A stretch of 64,000 bases of DNA from Neoarius graeffei (GCF_027579695.1 NC_083578.1:1900268-1964267), one strand, 5' to 3'. Numbered from the stretch's first letter, positions 22,628-34,476 are shown. Numbers and translations: made by a program. The notes: generated by a model not told the origin, from the letters alone.

Positions 22628-24672
22628 ATGATGGCTGCAGGTGAGAGCAGCAGTGAGGAGGAGGAGAGCAGAGAGCGGCTTAAAGAGGCGCTGTGGAGTT
22701 TCACATCTCAAACACACCACATGAACCAAGGTATCGGGTGCCATTACTAATGCGCAGCAACCAGGACTAAATCACGAAACCTTCAGCGTTAAAATTGAGA
22801 ATCTGTAACTGTGTGTGCACAGCTGTGTGTGTAACTGTGTGTGCACAGCTGTGTGTGTAGAAGTTGTGGTCAGTGTGATGATGTGTTTATTTCTGTACAG
22901 ACGGAGGAAAACACACACACAGCAGGAGGTAAAGTGAACACATGCTGCTGGAGCACCAGTTAAACATTTTATTTATATACAAATTTTAAAAATTAATGAA
23001 GTTTCTATCAGCAGACTGAAAGTGTCTGAGCACGAACACGATGGCAATGAGCTGAAAACCACACCAGAGTTCCGCTCTCACGTCGCCAAGAAGCTTGGAG
23101 CCATGCTGGACAGGTTGGTCAATCACTCTCTCTCTCTCTCTCTCTCTGTGTATCTAAGGACAAGTACACCTGACTGACACACACACTGTGTTTGATGGGA
23201 TTACTGTGTGTGTGTGTGTGTTGCAGTGTGATCTGTGAGGTGTTCAGCGAGACTCCTGACTGTAAACCTGTGCCATGTGAAAACACACAGGATGAAGCTG
23301 ATGATGGTGATATAAATATATAAAAGTTGATTAAATCTGTTTCAATCCCACAACACACCTGAGCAAGTAGTGTAAACACTACAGAATACCCATAATGCAC
23401 TGCAGGATGTGATTAGTGTAGAGGCTCGTTCTTAGTGAGACCTTGAGAAAAGTGCTATAGCTTACGCTGACGAAGTCTCTGTCCCAAAGTAACTGTTTCC
23501 ACTCTCAGTGTCCCTGTGCCTTGCAATAAATCCACTTGAAACGTCTTGAAAGTTGAACTTTAATCCTCGTTTAACTATTACAAAGGTTCTAAGATACAGA
23601 GAGTCGGTGAGTCAATATCAGAGAGTCAGGTAAGAAAAACTGTTCGCTTCCACGGCTTCTCGAGATCTACCCTGAGAAGCGCGAGACCGTTCTTATATAG
23701 CTGAATGAATTCTAATTCTTGAGAAGTGTGAGACAGTTCTAATTCTTGTTCTAATTCTTCACATATGAATTCTTAAGAAGCGTGAGACAGTTCTAATTCT
23801 TAACATATGAATTCTGATTCTAATTCTTTTAACCTTGCCACATATTATTCATCATCTTAATCATGAAATAAACTACTTATATGAAATTACACACTCAAAT
23901 GAAATTATATATACCATGTAACATAAATTGAAATTCACATCTATATGAATTCTACTTTGGCCGTTACAATTAGATTAAATCAAGCTGAACATTGCTAAAT
24001 ATCTTTTAACCTAATCGTATTGTTCTGTTAATGATCTCAATTTAGTAAATGAGAGAATAATGGTATTCTTCATTACAGTAAAACTATTCTCCATTCACAG
24101 TTCATTACAGATCACAGTTAGTGTTTTAGTGTTCAGTTTGTCATCTTTAGACTTTAGCAGCGTTTTGTGTCTGAAATCAGTCGGTTTCTGTAACAGAACT
24201 AGTAATTAGTGGTAAGATCTATGCTGCTTTCAGCCCAGCTTAGTCTATCAAATAGACATCCTAGTGACGTTTCAAGTCTGCTGTGGAAATTTTGCAAGTT
24301 AAATTACAGCAAAAGTCCTATTCATCGCGATGGAAAGCCAGAAGTTCGCTTTCATCGGGACTTCACTCCCCAGTTATATAAAGCAGTCTACGTCAGTTCC
24401 TGAGCTCAAAAATCTACTTCGTAGCCATTATAATTCAAAATTGCGCTCATACCGGACACCATGACCTATATTTATTTAACTTGGATATTTTTGTTACTTA
24501 GTCAATTGATAATTATTTTTTATATTTATTGTTTTTCTTGTTTGTAATCATCTAAATATGTTTTGTAATGTTTTGTATTTTGTTAAGGGGTTGAATGTTA
24601 AGTGGGGCTTTGCCCTGTATTCTTCTCCTGCCACTTTTGCTATTTATGTATTTTTTTTGTGGCAAACCTCAA

Positions 24673-24704
<32 letters not shown>

Positions 24705-25481
24705 ACAGTTGTGGTAGAAGTTTCCTGGAGTTTCAACCAACAAAACTCACACTAGAGCTTCACCAATCTGCTCATTTCCTCTCCACTGCATCCCATAAAT
24801 GCTTTCTAGGGTTTAGACCAGGGCTGTAGGATTGGGTCGGGCGGTGGGGTTTAGTTTGGGGCTGAAGTATTAAAGTTTTGTTGATCTGGTGAACAGAGCA
24901 TGAATTGAGTGGCCTTGTTTGTGTAAGCAGATGATTTTGGATCTTTTCCTTAAATCTCACTTCCCTCCTCTTAGCCCTTTAGTGAAATTCTGTTTAAGCA
25001 GTTTGTCCTGAGGTCATTTATTGCGGCTGTAAAGTCAGTTACCTTCACTTTCACACAGGAGCCCAACAGCGTAACCACATGGTGTAGTTCATCACATTAA
25101 CTGTGGCAGCCAGAACGAGGTTCAGTGTCCAAATACAACTGCGCTAATTTTGTATCTGTTATTTTTATATTTTTAAACATGATGATCTATTTTTGTGGAA
25201 ATGTTTTGCTTAAGAAGTGTATTTGTGGTCCGTTTCTTAAAATAAATGACACTTGTTTTCTATTGCAGTTCTACTGTGTGTGTGTGTGTTATTTAAGACT
25301 ACACTTAACCTATTCATTATGTACATAATGACAAACTTCTAAATGTCCTCTGTGATTAATCTTAATTTATTTATTTTGTTCTGGAGGTTTCCGACTTTTC
25401 TCGACATCACTTCCTGGTAACTGGAGGGAGGAGCCAAAGCAAACTACACGCTCTGAACGCAGACCTGCACCCAGCTCCAGG

Positions 25482-25535
<54 letters not shown>

Positions 25536-25915
25536 GCACTCACACAGGAGAGTGTTTCTCAGATTTCCTCACTTGTGTTGCCATAGCAACCACTGACACT
25601 CTCTGTCTCTCTCTCTCTCTCTCTGTCTCTCTCAGTGACAGTGACAGTGAGATGGAGTCGAGGCTGAGGGAAGCGGCTGTGTCCGTATCAGACCTGCTTC
25701 CTTCCTCCACAGAGAGACGACAGGAGGATGAGAAGACAGATTCTGGAGCGAGGGATGAGGAGAGCACTGAACCAAAGAAGAAGAAAAAGAAGAAAAGGAA
25801 AGTTGTGATGGAGAGAGAGGAAGACGAGTTGTTAGCGCAGGGAGACAGAGCTGTGAGTCAGGAACAGAGTGGAGAGAACATGCTGAAGAAAAAGAAGAAG
25901 AAAGGGACTGAGTGA
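22628..25915 (+). CDS. custos: Custos (C12orf43 homologue), complete, six exons
   Basis: CUSTOS is a small nuclear protein reported to bind Dishevelled and modulate Wnt signalling. Exons: 22628-22730, 22901-22928, 23012 or 23015-23113, 23227-23306, 25387-25480, 25636-25915; phases 1, 2, 2, 1, 2 close to 227 residues (228 with the alternative acceptor). Conserved blocks against human: RLKVSEHEHDGNELKTTPEF, RSHVAKKLGAMLDS, DDGFRLFSTSLPG, SDSDSEMESRLREAAVSVSD and Lys-rich nuclear-localisation clusters (KKKKKKKRK, KKKKKK) near the C-terminus. The start is a tandem ATGATG in frame; either may serve. Exon 3 has a CAGCAG double acceptor. Intron 4 (2.1 kb) holds repeats. The gene is convergent with hnf1a, as in human. 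Confidence 0.9.
23400..24708 (+). repeat. Unclassified repeat in custos intron 4, with (AAAT)n tail
   Basis: It contains short direct repeats around 23685-23840 (words GAATTCT, AGTGTGAGACAGTTC) and ends in TTTGCCCTGTATTCTTCTCC ... GGCAAACCTCAATTAAATAA followed by an (AAAT)n run at about 24672-24706, as a LINE 3' end would. The family is not identified and no open frame is convincing. Confidence 0.4.
24775..24830 (-). pseudogene. Scrap of a Tc1-like transposase
   Basis: The - strand reads SPGLNPRKHLWDAVERK, resembling the [12 protein letters not shown] region around the third catalytic residue of Tc1 transposases, with that residue replaced. It is very short, inside custos intron 4. It could be a chance match. 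Confidence 0.3.
25481..25535. repeat. (TAAC)n microsatellite abutting the custos exon 5 donor
   Basis: About thirteen tetranucleotide units start with the donor GTAACTAAC itself, directly after exon 5. The same 155-bp intron ends in a TC-rich microsatellite that forms the acceptor tract of exon 6. Confidence 0.9.
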
Positions 25916-26789
25916 GGGAGTGAAAGAGTGACGGTAATCTCGGTGTTTCAGTTGTGTTTATCATCAGTGGCGGTTCTTTATAGTGATTGTTCACTGCAGT
26001 TTGTTTTTTTCATATTTTATTTTTTATAAATAAATGTTTTGTTTATACAAAAGAGAATCTGGAGTCAGTGCAGTTGAAGGTTTTTTTTTTATATCTTAAA
26101 GACTTTTTTTTTTTTTTTAATTTCTTAAATCTCAATATACGGTTATTTATCCGTCTGTAATGTCGGCGTTGTTAAAGTCTCATGAGCCTGATTTCTCTTT
26201 AATCTTTTATGCGTCATCACTAAATGTAGCCAAGGCCCGCCTACTTCCACATAAAGAGACAGTTGGACCAATCACAGAACTTTTGTCATCGCCCATCAGC
26301 ACACACACCTACCTCTCCTCGATCATCAGTAGCATTTAAAGATGGGACTCTGAGAATGTTTTCCACTTTTGCTCCAAAAGAAGGTCGTCAGGTCACAGTG
26401 TTTCAGACGTTTGTTTTCCCGCTGAAAACTGGAGAGCCAATCAGATTGCAGCTTTCAAGATTCTGAAGCTCATGGCCAGAAAGGTGTACAATAGATCACA
26501 CACACTCCGTTCTGTGAGAGCGCGGTGTCTGAGACTGATATGAAAGTTGTGATATCTGAACACAGTGATGTCCGAAAGATCTCCCGCATCGGAAGATATT
26601 CATGTCCCGCATCATTTCTTCACTTCTTTAGACAGCGTGTGCTCTGTTGTACTAAATTATTACTTTTCTGCCACTTGTCTTCCTCCTCATACTCGTTATA
26701 ATTCTCATACTTTTTGATCTATTTTGACTGAGATCCAGTTGATAGGGAGGGAATGTAATCTCATCGCCCCCTACTGGATGCGTTCCAAC
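25916..26789 (+). other. custos 3' UTR and flank
   Basis: AATAAA at 26029-26034 is the likely polyadenylation signal. Beyond it lie T-rich runs and unique DNA. A small open frame at 26263-26466 has no recognisable domain and is not called as a gene. Confidence 0.5.
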
Positions 26790-27105
26790 CTCTATGGCAG
26801 GGGTCGTCAAACTGCGGGCCGACTCCGGCCCGCCACCCCCCTTTGACCGGCCCCTCTGCCCCCCACCACTTGAACCGGCCCTATGAGGCAACCCCCAAAA
26901 GTGGTCATGGCCTGTTTTTTTTTAAATTGCTTTTTGGCAAATAATAACATGTCTGCATCTTGTATTTTGTTGATTTTATCAATTAAAATTGATATTTAGT
27001 TATAAAATGAACTATTCATATTTTCCGAATTTTCGTCATATGCTCGCGATCAAGCAGTGACAGGCAGCGCACGCGCAGAGAACTGTCAGTGTTCAGGACA
27101 GCAAA

Positions 27106-27681
27106 ATGGCGAGCGGTCAGCGAAAAGCTGACAGAGAGTGCAGAGTTTTTAAAGAACAGTGGACCACCGATTATTTTTTCGTTCAGTGTAAGGACCGTGC
27201 AGTTTGTCTTGTATGTAAAGAAAGTGTGTCGGTTTTCAAAGAATATAATCTGCGTCGTCACTACGAAACCCACCACAAAGAGTATGCGAGTTTGTGAGGG
27301 CAAACAAGAGAAGACAGGATTCTGAGGATGAAATGCGGACTGGCTGCACAACAGAATGTATTCCTTCGCCAAACCCAGATCAACCAGGCTGCTGTCCGAG
27401 CTCGCTATAAGGTAGCTCACCTACTAGCTACCCATGGAGAGCCGTTTACTGATGGGGACTTTGTTAAAGTATGCATGCTTGCTGTGGCCGAGGAGGTGTG
27501 TCCCGACAAGAAGGATGCGCTCAACGCGGTGAGTCTCTCCGCACCTACTATGACCAGGCGAACCGAAGATTTGGGGGACGATGTGTATGACCAGCTGAAT
27601 GAGAAAGCGTCAGAATTGGAGTTTTTTGCTTTGGCCATGGATGAGAGCAATGACGTACAGGACACAGCACAACTGCTGTGA
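27106..27681 (+). pseudogene. hAT transposase, N-terminal part (GTF2IRD2-like)
   Basis: The first piece (27106-27297) has a zinc-finger-like module: CRVFKEQWTTDYFFVQ, CLVCKESVSVFKEYNLRRHY and ETHH (C-x2-C ... H-x4-H). After a frame change near 27300-27330 the second piece (to 27681) reads AAQQNVFLRQTQINQAAVRA, YKVAHLLATHGEPFTDGDFV, CPDKKDALNAVSLSAPTMTR and FFALAMDESNDVQDTAQLL, then stops. These words match the hAT domain found in GTF2IRD2 and fish relatives, including the first catalytic Asp region (AMDES). The rest of the transposase, with the dimerisation region, is absent; AT-rich DNA and the tandem array follow. Confidence 0.85.
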
Positions 27682-28141
27682 TCTATTGATCTATTGCTCA
27701 TATTATTATAATTTCACTGGTTTTTTAAATGTATTTATTTTATAGGCCTATTTATTTGACCTTAATTAAGTGCTGCACACAATTATTATTAATATTATTA
27801 ATAATATCAACAGGCCTACCTACAATTTATAATTTTCCACTCACCTTTGCCAGTGTCAATCACCTCAGCTAGGCAGATGTTTCTTACCTTGACAGCTTTG
27901 ATGTTATTTTTATTAGAAAATAAATAAATGGAATATCTGTGGTATTTCAAATTAAAATAAAGTGTGAAGACTCGATTACTACTTTTGCAAACCACTAATA
28001 AAGATAAACAAATATGTGCCAGGAATCAAGTGTTGATATAGTAGTGGGGGATATAGTAGTGGGGATATAGTAGCGTTGATATAGTAGTGGGGGATATAGT
28101 AGCGGGGATATAGTAGCGTTGATATAGTAGTGGGGGATATA

Positions 28142-29755
28142 CAGTGGTGCTTGAAAGTTTGTGAACCCTTTAGAATTTTCTATATTTTTGCATAAATATG
28201 ACCTAAAACATCATCAGATTTTCACACAAGTCCTAAAGGTAGATAAAGAGAACCCAGTTAAACAAATGAGACAAAAATATTATACTTGGTCATTTATTTA
28301 TTGAGGAAAATGATCCAATATTACATATCTGTGAGTGGCAAAAGTATGTGAACCTCTAGGATTAGCAGTTAATTTGAAGGTGAAATTAGAGTCAGGTGTT
28401 TTCAATCAATGGGATGGCAATCAGGTGTGAGTGGGCACCCTGTTTTATTTAAAGAACAGGGATCTATCAAAGTCTGATCTTCACAACACATGTTTGTGGA
28501 AGTGTATCATGGCACGAACAAAGGAGATTTCTGAGGACCTCAGAAAAAGTGTTGCTGATGCTCATCAGGCTGGAAAAGGTTACAAAACCATCTCTAAAGA
28601 GTTTGGACTCCACCAATCCACAGACAGACAGACAGACTGTGTACAAATGGAGGAAACTCAAGACCATTGTTACCCTCCCCAGGAGTGCTCGACCAACAAA
28701 GATCACTCCAAGAGCAAGGCGTGTAATAGTCGGCGAGGTCACAAAGGACCCCAGGGTAACTTCTAAGCAACTGAAGGCCTCTCTCACATTGGCTAATGTT
28801 AATGTTCATGAGTCCACCATCAGGAGAACACTGAACAACAATGGTGTGCATGGCAGGGTTGCAAGGAGAAAGCCACTGCTCTCCAAAAAGAACATTGCTG
28901 CTTGTCTACAGTCTGCTAAAGATCATGTGGACAAGCCAGAAGGCTATTGGACAAATGTTTTGTGGACGGATGAGACCAAAATAGAACTTTTTGGTTTAAA
29001 TGAGAAGCGTTATGTTTGGAGAAAGGAAAACACTGCATTCCAGCATAAGAACCTTATCCCATCTGTGAAACATGCTGGTGGTAGTATCATGGTTTGGGCC
29101 TGTTTTGCTGCATCTGGGCCAGGATGGCTTGCCATCATTGATGGAACAATGAATTCTGAATTATACCAGCGAATTCTAAAGGAAAATGTCAGGACATCTG
29201 TCCATGAACTGAATCTCAAGAGAAGGTGGGTCATGCAGCAAGACAACGACCCTAAGCACACAAGTCGTTCGACCAAAGAATGGTTAAAGAAGAATAAAGC
29301 TAATGTTTTGGAATGGCCAAGTCAAAGTCCTGACTTGAATCCAATCAAAATGTTGTGGAAGGACCTGAAGCGAGCAGTTCATGTGAGGAAACCCACCAAC
29401 ATCCCAGAGTTGAAGCTGTTCTGTACGGAGGAATGGGCTAAAATTCCTCCAAGCCGGTGTGCAGGACTGATCAACAGTTACCGCAAACGTTTAGTTGCAG
29501 TTATTGCTGCACAAGGGGGTCACACCAGATACTGAAAGCAAAGGTTCACATACTTTTGCCACTCACAGATATGTAATATTGGATCATTTTCCTCAATAAA
29601 TAAATGAGCAAGTATAATATTTCTGTCTCATTTGTTTAACTGGGTTCTCTTTATCTACTTTTAGGACTTGTGTGAAAATCCGATGATGTTTTAGGTCATA
29701 TTTATGCAGAAATATAGAAAATTCTAAAGGGTTCACAAACTTTCAAGCACCACTG
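28142..29755 (+). mobile_element. Tc1-like transposon within the tandem array
   Basis: It is 1614 bp and begins CAGTGGTGCTTGAAAG, with the complementary end CTTTCAAGCACCACTG. TA flanks at 28140-28141 and 29756-29757 restore an intact array unit when the element is removed. The inverted repeats extend over about 200 bp and hold two related words at each end (AGTTTGTGAACCC outer, AGTATGTGAACCT inner), an IR/DR layout. Confidence 0.93.
28510..29535 (+). pseudogene. Tc1-like transposase, inactivated
   Basis: It starts MARTKEISEDLRKSVADAHQ (28510) with the helix-turn-helix YKTISKEFGLHQST. At a CAGA tandem near 28620 the frame changes, most simply by gain of a repeat unit; the rest (VYKWRKLKTIVTLPRSARPT to the end GGHTRY) is open. 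Catalytic residues: D in LWTDETKIELF, D in QQDNDPKHTS, but the third acidic residue is lost, SPDLNPIKMLW in place of the usual NPIEMLW. Both the frameshift and the E-to-K change would abolish activity. Confidence 0.9.
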
Positions 29756-31583
29756 TAGTAGTGGGGGGTATAGTAGTGGGGATATAGTAGCGTTGATATA
29801 GTAGTGGGGGATATAGTAGTGGGGATATAGTAGTGGGGGATATAGTAGTGGGGATATAGTAGCGTTGATATAGTAGTGGGGATATAGTAGTGGGGGATAT
29901 AGTAGCGTTGATATAGTAGTGGGGGATATAGTAGCGTTGATATAGTAGTGGGGGATATAGTAGCGTTGATATAGTAGTGGGGATATAGTAGTGGGGGATA
30001 TAGTAGTGGGGATATAGTAGTGGGGTATATAGTAGTGGGGGATATAGTAGCGTTGATATAGTAGCGGGGATATAGTAGCGTGGATATAGTAGCGGGGATA
30101 TAGTAGCGTTGATATAGTAGTGGGGATATAGTAGTGGGGATATAGTAGTGGGGGATATAGTAGCATTGATATAGTAGTGGGGGATATAGTAGTGGGGGAT
30201 ATAGTAGTGGGGATATAGTAGTGGGGGATATAGTAGTGGGGATATAGTAGTGGGGGATATAGTAGCATTGATATAGTAGTGGGGGATATAGTAGTGGGGG
30301 ATATAGTAGTGGGGATATAGTAGTGGGGGATATAGTAGTGGGGGATATAGTAGCGTTGATATAGTAGTGTGGATATAGTAGTGTGGATATAGTAGTGGGG
30401 GATATAGTAGCGTTGATATAGTAGTGTGGATATAGTAGTGTGGATATAGTAGTGGGGGATATAGTAGCGTTGATATAGTAGTGGGGGATATAGTAGTGTG
30501 GCTATAGTAGTGGGGGATATAGTAGTGGGGATATAGTAGTGGGGGATATAGTAGTGGGGATATAGTAGTGGGGATATAGTAGTGTGGATATAGTAGCGTT
30601 GATATAGTAGTGGGGGATATAGTAGTGGGGGATATAGTAGTGTGGATATAGTAGTGGGGATATAGTAGTGGGGATATAGTAGTGGGGGATATAGTAGCGT
30701 TGATATAGTAGTGGGGGATATAGTAGCGTTGATATAGTAGTGGGGGATATAGTAGCGTTGATATAGTAGTGGGGGATATAGTAGTGGGGGATATAGTAGC
30801 GTTGATATAGTAGTGGGGATATAGTAGTGGGGGATATAATAGTGGGGGATATAGTAGTGGGGATATAGTAGTGGGGGATATAGTAGTGGGGGATATAGTA
30901 GCGTTGATATAGTAGTGGGGATATAGTAGTGGGGGATATAGTAGTGGGGGATATAGTAGCGTTGATATAGTAGTGGGGATATAGTAGCGTGGATATAGTA
31001 GCGTTGATATAGTAGTGGGGATATAGTAGTGGGGGATATAATAGTGGGGGATATAGTAGTGGGGATATAGTAGTGGGGGATATAGTAGTGGGGGATATAG
31101 TAGTGGGGATATAGTAGTGGGGGATATAGTAGTGGGGATATAGTAGTGGGGATATAGTAGTGGGGGATATAGTAACATTGATATAGTAGTGGGGGATATA
31201 GTAGTGGGGGATATAGTAGTGGGGGATATAGTAGCGTTGATATAGTAGTGTGGATATAGTAGTGGGGGATATAGTAGCGTTGATATAGTAGTGGGGGATA
31301 TAGTAGTGGGGATATAGTAGTGGGGGATATAGTAGTGGGGATATAGTAGCGTTGATATAGTAGTGGGGGATATAGTAGTGGGGGATATAGTAGTGTGGAT
31401 ATAGTAGTGGGGGATATAGTAGTGTGGATATAGTAGTGGGGATATAGTAGTGGGGGATATAGTAGTGGGGATATAGTAGTGGGGATATAGTAGTGGGGGA
31501 TATAGTAGTGGGGGATATAGTAGTGGGGATATAGTAGTGGGGATATAGTAGCGGGGATATAGTAGTGGGGATATAGTAGTGGG

Positions 31584-32498
31584 TAGGGCTGCACGATATC
31601 AGAAAAATATGCGATATTCGATAACATGACTGAATATCTCGATATCGATATGTATCACGATAATTAAATATATAATGTTTTTCTTACCTCTACTCGCCGG
31701 TCTGCCCTGTATCTAGCATTTAAAAAAAAACACCCAATGCATCGCTTCCATTCCAACATTATTTTTTATTGGAAAAACATGGCTACACCTGCAATGGTGT
31801 CCATCAATCATCTTTAAATCTCTTAATTTTTGTGAGCGCAGCAGAAAATGTCTTAAGTTGAAGTAAACAAAAAACTGAAAACTACATTACATTAACATAA
31901 AGCATTCAAAATGGCAATTTCAGCGGCTCCCGGGAGATGAAGATGAGCGACACAGATTCACCATAAACTCAAACACAATCTGTTAATAACACATGCGGGT
32001 GAGAGAGCAGTGGTGTGTGTGTGAGTGAGTGTGTGTGTGTGTGTGAGTGAGAGAGAGAGTAAGAGCGGTTGTGTGTGCGAGAGAGAGCGCGGTTTTATGT
32101 TTTTATGCTGCTGTACAGTAGTGTTTGTCCCAGTGAGCCGCCCCACCACTGTTTTACATGTCTTGCAAAGTACCTGAGTTTGCAGTACGTCATCCCTCCT
32201 GAATCCAAAGTACTTCCAAATAGCAGACGTGAATTTTTTTTTTTTGGAAACCAGTTCCTCCTCACACAAGTTTGTCTCACCACACTTGCTACCGCTCCCA
32301 CCTTCCGCCATCACCACGAGGCTTTTACTTGTTTTGCAATAGGGGGCGGAGTTATCCCGCGGCGCTTGTTGACATTCAAATGTGATTGGACGGCACAGAA
32401 TGTGCCTTTTATCGAAATTTAAGTAATTTTTGCGGTATGTGTATCGCAAACTATGATATCGCGATATCGATACTTTTTCGATATATTGTGCAGCCCTA
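31584..32498 (-). mobile_element. Internally deleted hAT with a BED-finger remnant
   Basis: The ends are TAGGGCTGCACGATAT and ATTGTGCAGCCCTA. Flanking GTAGTGGG at 31576-31583 and 32499-32506 is a perfect 8-bp duplication, and removing the element plus one copy restores the array. The 915-bp element keeps only a short coding remnant, so it is non-autonomous. Confidence 0.88.
32100..32311 (-). pseudogene. BED zinc-finger fragment of a ZBED/hAT transposase
   Basis: From MAEGGSGSK the - strand reads KKKFTSAIWKYFGFRRDDV, then CKTCKTVV, a spacer and TNTTVQQH, fitting a BED finger (aromatic W-YF, C-x2-C, H). The second His and the catalytic domain are missing; it runs into CA-rich repeat. Confidence 0.75.
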
Positions 32499-32694
32499 GT
32501 AGTGGGGATATAGTAGTGGGGATGGCTGTGCCAGGCTAGTAATCTCTACTACACAATGAGGCCTGCTGGTGGTCATATTTGTCTGGGTCATACAATTCTA
32601 TGTTATATAGCTGACCCGACCCCGGCCCCCCATCACAGTCAGGAACGACAATGTGGCCCCCAGAGAAAAAAGTTTGGTGACCCCTGCTCTACGG

Positions 32695-33243
32695 CAAAAT
32701 GAATGGGAATATCTTTTCAAAACATTACATTTCGGGTTACGCTTCAAAGTTAAGACAATGGCTTCCATATGTTGTGCGTGTCGGGCAGCTCTATCGATCC
32801 TGGTGATCATACTTTATTTTTTCCACCAATTTGAATTGTTTTGAATGTTTTTTAATAAGCTGATCAAAGACTACACGGACCCGACGTTGCGTATGTGACG
32901 TCACCGCAAGTCTAGCGCCTTTCCAAATCTGCAGCAGGTAGCGGCGGCGAGTAGCCTACATCAACATGCCCGTTTGTGTAGCGTGGTTGGCGGAGTATTT
33001 CTGTACCAATAAGAAATGCATCTCTCGTGGGGATAACCATTACAGATCAGGGCATGTAGCCAACTGCCGCTATTCACAGGGAGAGCTGTCAGCACTCGGA
33101 AGGGCGAGTATGAAGAACAAAACTTATTAAGCTACTGCTGACGTAATATGAGTGACTCTGACTAGACAGTTTGGTTGTCGTCCGTTTCTGACAGGTTAGG
33201 CGCAATTTCGATCTTTTAAAAGACAGCGAAATTTCACCTGATA
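32695..33243. other. Flank between hAT and LTR element, with a small open frame
   Basis: About 550 bp. A CpG-rich part from 32880 has a TGACGTCA site (32899). A 54-codon frame at 32966-33130 (MPVCVAWLAEYFCTNKKCIS, then SGHVANCRYSQGELSALGRA) resembles, from memory only, the N-terminal part of repetitive SWIM/YqaJ-type proteins in fish. It may be the scrap of another mobile gene; host function is not supported. Confidence 0.3.
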
Positions 33244-33247
33244 CTTT

Positions 33248-34433
33248 TGTAGGTATCATACCGCCATCTTGTGTCAGAACTACAATTCCCAGTCCACTTC
33301 CGTGTGACCTACGTCACGCGTGGGCGGGATCATCTACGTCATCATACAAGGAAACATAAAACAATGGGACAACGCTTCCATCTTTGCTCTCTCACGTCTG
33401 GCTTCCGATGGATCTGGATGTATAAAGAGGCGCGCTCTCCACCCCAAAAAGACGTCTTCTTTCTTGCAAGATCCATCACTCAGCGCGATTTTCCTTCTTA
33501 CCCTTGGCAAAGGTAAACTCTAGAGTCGCGCGATCTTTAAACTCAACCTGAGTTACAACCGGTTTACTTGCATTAGAAGTGACGTCACGACTGCAGCCCA
33601 GGCAGTTAAAAGTTAAGAAGCGATTGAATCCTTTTTAACTCAAAGCGCTGTACATCTTATTCTGATCAGAGACTTTTCCTCACGAACGCTGAGGTTCGGA
33701 CCAAGAACCCTCTGCTTTCCACGGGAACCACCCAAGTGCTCCGTTCGACCCGAAAGTTTCTCCGCCTCCATCACGAGCGGCTCACGTGCTCCCACGGCGA
33801 GGCCCGAGACTACACCGGCGAATAGTTCTTCATATCTTGCTAAAGGCAGGATTAAGTAAGATTTTGGCATTTGGGCATAATTAGGATAGTCTTAGGAATT
33901 TGCTTTTATTTGAAATAGTGTGAATTTAAACCCAGGTTTATTGTTACACTGTTGAACACGCAGCGTGTTGATTTATTTTGGTTCTATGTTCTCTCAATTG
34001 TTTAATAGATAGGCTGCGCATGCTTCTCTCTTTTATTCTTTACTACTAACATATAGTTCTCATTATTATACATCTTGATGTCATTAAGATTTCAGTGGAT
34101 TCAGTATGGTTATGAGCTAGTGGGTTAGCTACAGCTTCGCTTTTGTCTGCTTAGCAACACAAAGCTAATCAAGGCCTACCATGTGCTCAGCAAGCCATCA
34201 GGCCTAACAAACACACTTTAGCTAGGCTATAGGGCCTTTCACAAACACATACTAGCAACACAAGGCTAATCTAGGCCTCCACCACGTGTAGTTAGCTACA
34301 CGAGGCTAAACACAGAGCTAATCCTTTGTTCTGTTTAGATAACATTCTTTTGTTTAGCTACCAACAAGCTAGGCCTCCACCACGTGTAGTTAGCTACACG
34401 AGGCTAAACACATGGTCAAGTCCTTCACACTCC

Positions 34434-34476
<43 letters not shown>

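Larger units (their letters stand above)
28030..32525. repeat. 14-16-bp tandem array (GATATAGTAGTGGGG), interrupted twice
   Basis: Units GATATAGTAGTGGGG (15), the same with an extra G (16) and GATATAGTAGCGTT (14) run from 28030 to 28141, resume at 29756 after a Tc1 element, continue to 31583, and show two last units after the second hAT (32499-32525). In total about 2 kb. The array lies wholly inside the larger hAT. Long open frames on its - strand (PLLYPHYYI-type repeats, 29702-31627) result from the unit lacking stops and are not called genes. Confidence 0.93.
26798..32686 (+). mobile_element. hAT transposon with 8-bp target duplication, containing other elements
   Basis: The ends are CAGGGGTCGTCAAAC (left) and GTTTGGTGACCCCTG (right), a standard hAT terminal repeat. 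The flanks are CTCTATGG at 26790-26797 and CTCTACGG at 32687-32694: an 8-bp duplication with one change. Inside are the front of a transposase, a tandem array, a Tc1 insertion (28142-29755) and a second hAT (31584-32498). Without the two insertions it would be about 3.4 kb. Confidence 0.88.

Noticed and set aside
26263-26466. 67-codon frame downstream of custos
   Set aside because: No recognised domain, splice signals or repeat identity; its length is within chance.
29702-31627. Two very long - strand frames of LLYPHYYI/TTISP repeats
   Set aside because: They are by-products of the GATATAGTAGTGGGG array and run across it without unique sequence.
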